From the NCBI GenBank assembly GCA_017513135.1, contig JAFWDH010000020.1, positions 1 through 40,964 of the forward strand: a stretch of DNA of 40,964 nucleotides. Reading direction: 5' to 3'. Source of the stretch: Oscillospiraceae bacterium. Lineage in GTDB: Bacteria; Bacillota; Clostridia; Oscillospirales; Ruminococcaceae. A program made the position numbers and the translations under genes. The notes beneath the pieces were generated by a model that saw nothing but the letters and a program-made list of their open reading frames with translations, searched no databases and was not told where the DNA came from. Position 1 is the first letter of the stretch. Each line of letters opens with the position of its first letter. Below, in pieces: positions 40,107 to 40,964 of this stretch.

Positions 40107-40964
40107 ATGAGCGTAAACAGCGAACTGCTGACAAGCATCAGAAAGTCACCCACGGCATATCATGCCGTGAAAACAGCAGAGGAGATACTGACAGAGAACG
40201 GATTTTCCGAACTTAGAGAGGATCAGGCTTGGAATATCTCGGAGAGAGGGAAATTCTTCACAAAAAGGAATGGATCCTCTCTTATCGCTTTCGAGATCCC
40301 GCAGGGAGAGATTAACGGGTTCATGATGGCGGCAGCGCATGCTGACAGCCCGAGCTTCAAGATCAAGGAGAATGAAGAGGACAAGGGCGATACATATGTG
40401 AGGCTCTCAACAGAGGAATACGGCGGAGGGATCCATTCATCATGGATGGACAGGCCGCTCTCTGCAGCCGGAAGGATAATGGTGCGGGAGGGAAACGGTT
40501 TTGCAGTAAAACTGGTCGATATGGAAAAGCCTGTTGCGCTGATCCCTAACCTGTGCATACATTTCAACAGGGACGTGAACAGGGGATACGAGTACAACAA
40601 TGCAGTTGACATGATCCCTCTGTTCCGTGATGCAAACGGTGAGTGTCTGCCGTTCAGAGAGATGATAGCTGAGAAAGCGGGTGTGCAGGCAAAGGATATC
40701 CTTTCAACCGATATCTTTCTCTATAACCCGCAGGATGGGGAAGAATGGAACGACTATGTCTCATCCCCAAGACTGGACGATCTGCAGTGCGCTTTCGGCC
40801 TGCTGATGGGATTCGTAAAAGCGAAGCCCGAGAAGGCTGTCTCGGTCTACTGCCTCTTTGACAACGAAGAGGTTGGAAGCGGCACCAAGCAGGGAGCCGC
40901 ATCTACTTTCCTTCTGGACGTGCTCGGAAGGATAGCAGATTCCTTGGGCTTCAGCGGTGAGGAA
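40107..40964 (+). CDS. M18-family aminopeptidase (partial, runs off the window)
   Basis: The first 286 residues are visible, in an open frame to the last base. AAGGAAGG lies about eight bases before the ATG. M18 landmarks are SPTAYHAV (H19), the zinc-binding AAAHADSPSFKIK (H78, D80), LSTEEYGGGIHSSWMDRPLS, SPRLDDLQCAFGLL and the catalytic/zinc pair DNEEVGSGTKQGA. These large multimeric zinc enzymes remove N-terminal, often acidic, residues from peptides in the cytoplasm. About 140-150 residues, including the C-terminal His ligand, should lie beyond the window. Confidence 0.94.
   Translation, partial: MSVNSELLTSIRKSPTAYHAVKTAEEILTENGFSELREDQAWNISERGKFFTKRNGSSLIAFEIPQGEINGFMMAAAHADSPSFKIKENEEDKGDTYVRLSTEEYGGGIHSSWMDRPLSAAGRIMVREGNGFAVKLVDMEKPVALIPNLCIHFNRDVNRGYEYNNAVDMIPLFRDANGECLPFREMIAEKAGVQAKDILSTDIFLYNPQDGEEWNDYVSSPRLDDLQCAFGLLMGFVKAKPEKAVSVYCLFDNEEVGSGTKQGAASTFLLDVLGRIADSLGFSGEE

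Overview
The window looks like chromosome of a low-to-mid G+C Bacillota, most likely a member of the Clostridia. The grounds are strong AGGAGG-type ribosome binding sites, many hairpin-plus-T-run terminators, a sortase-anchored protein with Listeria-Bacteroides-type repeats, a YtrA-type GntR/ABC operon, a BlaI/BlaR1-type pair, and SfsA, M18 and M29 genes of Firmicute type. I could not assign a genus. No rRNA, tRNA or CRISPR array was seen.

Layout. 1-4.2 kb: the end of a membrane protein gene, a small anchored protein, then a BlaI-type repressor and an M56 (BlaR1-like) sensor protease behind a promoter with two matching palindromic operators. The sensor ends in a Cys/His-motif, probably beta-propeller domain instead of a penicillin-binding domain, and is followed by a frameshifted membrane gene. 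4.3-8.8 kb: a small integrated mobilizable element (tyrosine integrase, excisionase-like protein, MobV relaxase, a divergent zinc-ribbon/VSR-like nuclease) with a repeat cluster next to int, an oriT-like hairpin before mob, and remnants of broken host genes on its right side. 8.9-16 kb: Fe-S aldo/keto reductase, arylamine N-acetyltransferase, GH51 arabinofuranosidase and a large cell-wall-anchored protein.

16.2-23.1 kb, minus strand: ilvE-purA-purB-guaA read as one operon that makes both AMP and GMP from IMP. It ends in a terminator. A separate promoter then drives a structured RNA of about 170 nt whose own terminator sits directly in front of the ribosome binding site of a GNAT/membrane-domain fusion gene. 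The first and last arms of this RNA can pair with each other or form the terminator, which is the layout of a riboswitch or attenuator. I do not recognise its class, and it is my main candidate for something undescribed.

23.2-31 kb: a LysR regulator divergent from ilvE, an M20 amidohydrolase, a CE1-like esterase, an M29 aminopeptidase, an XRE-TPR regulator and a gntR-ABC operon with promoter-overlapping direct repeats. 31-41 kb: an RlmI-type rRNA methyltransferase, a Tet(M)-like translation GTPase with an altered domain IV tip, a ribulokinase plus glycerol-1-phosphate dehydrogenase pair (the araB/araM theme, matching the arabinofuranosidase and esterase), SfsA, a CDF cation exporter with a doubled cytosolic domain, a short ORF joined in frame through TGA to an unknown gene, and the start of an M18 aminopeptidase that runs off the window.
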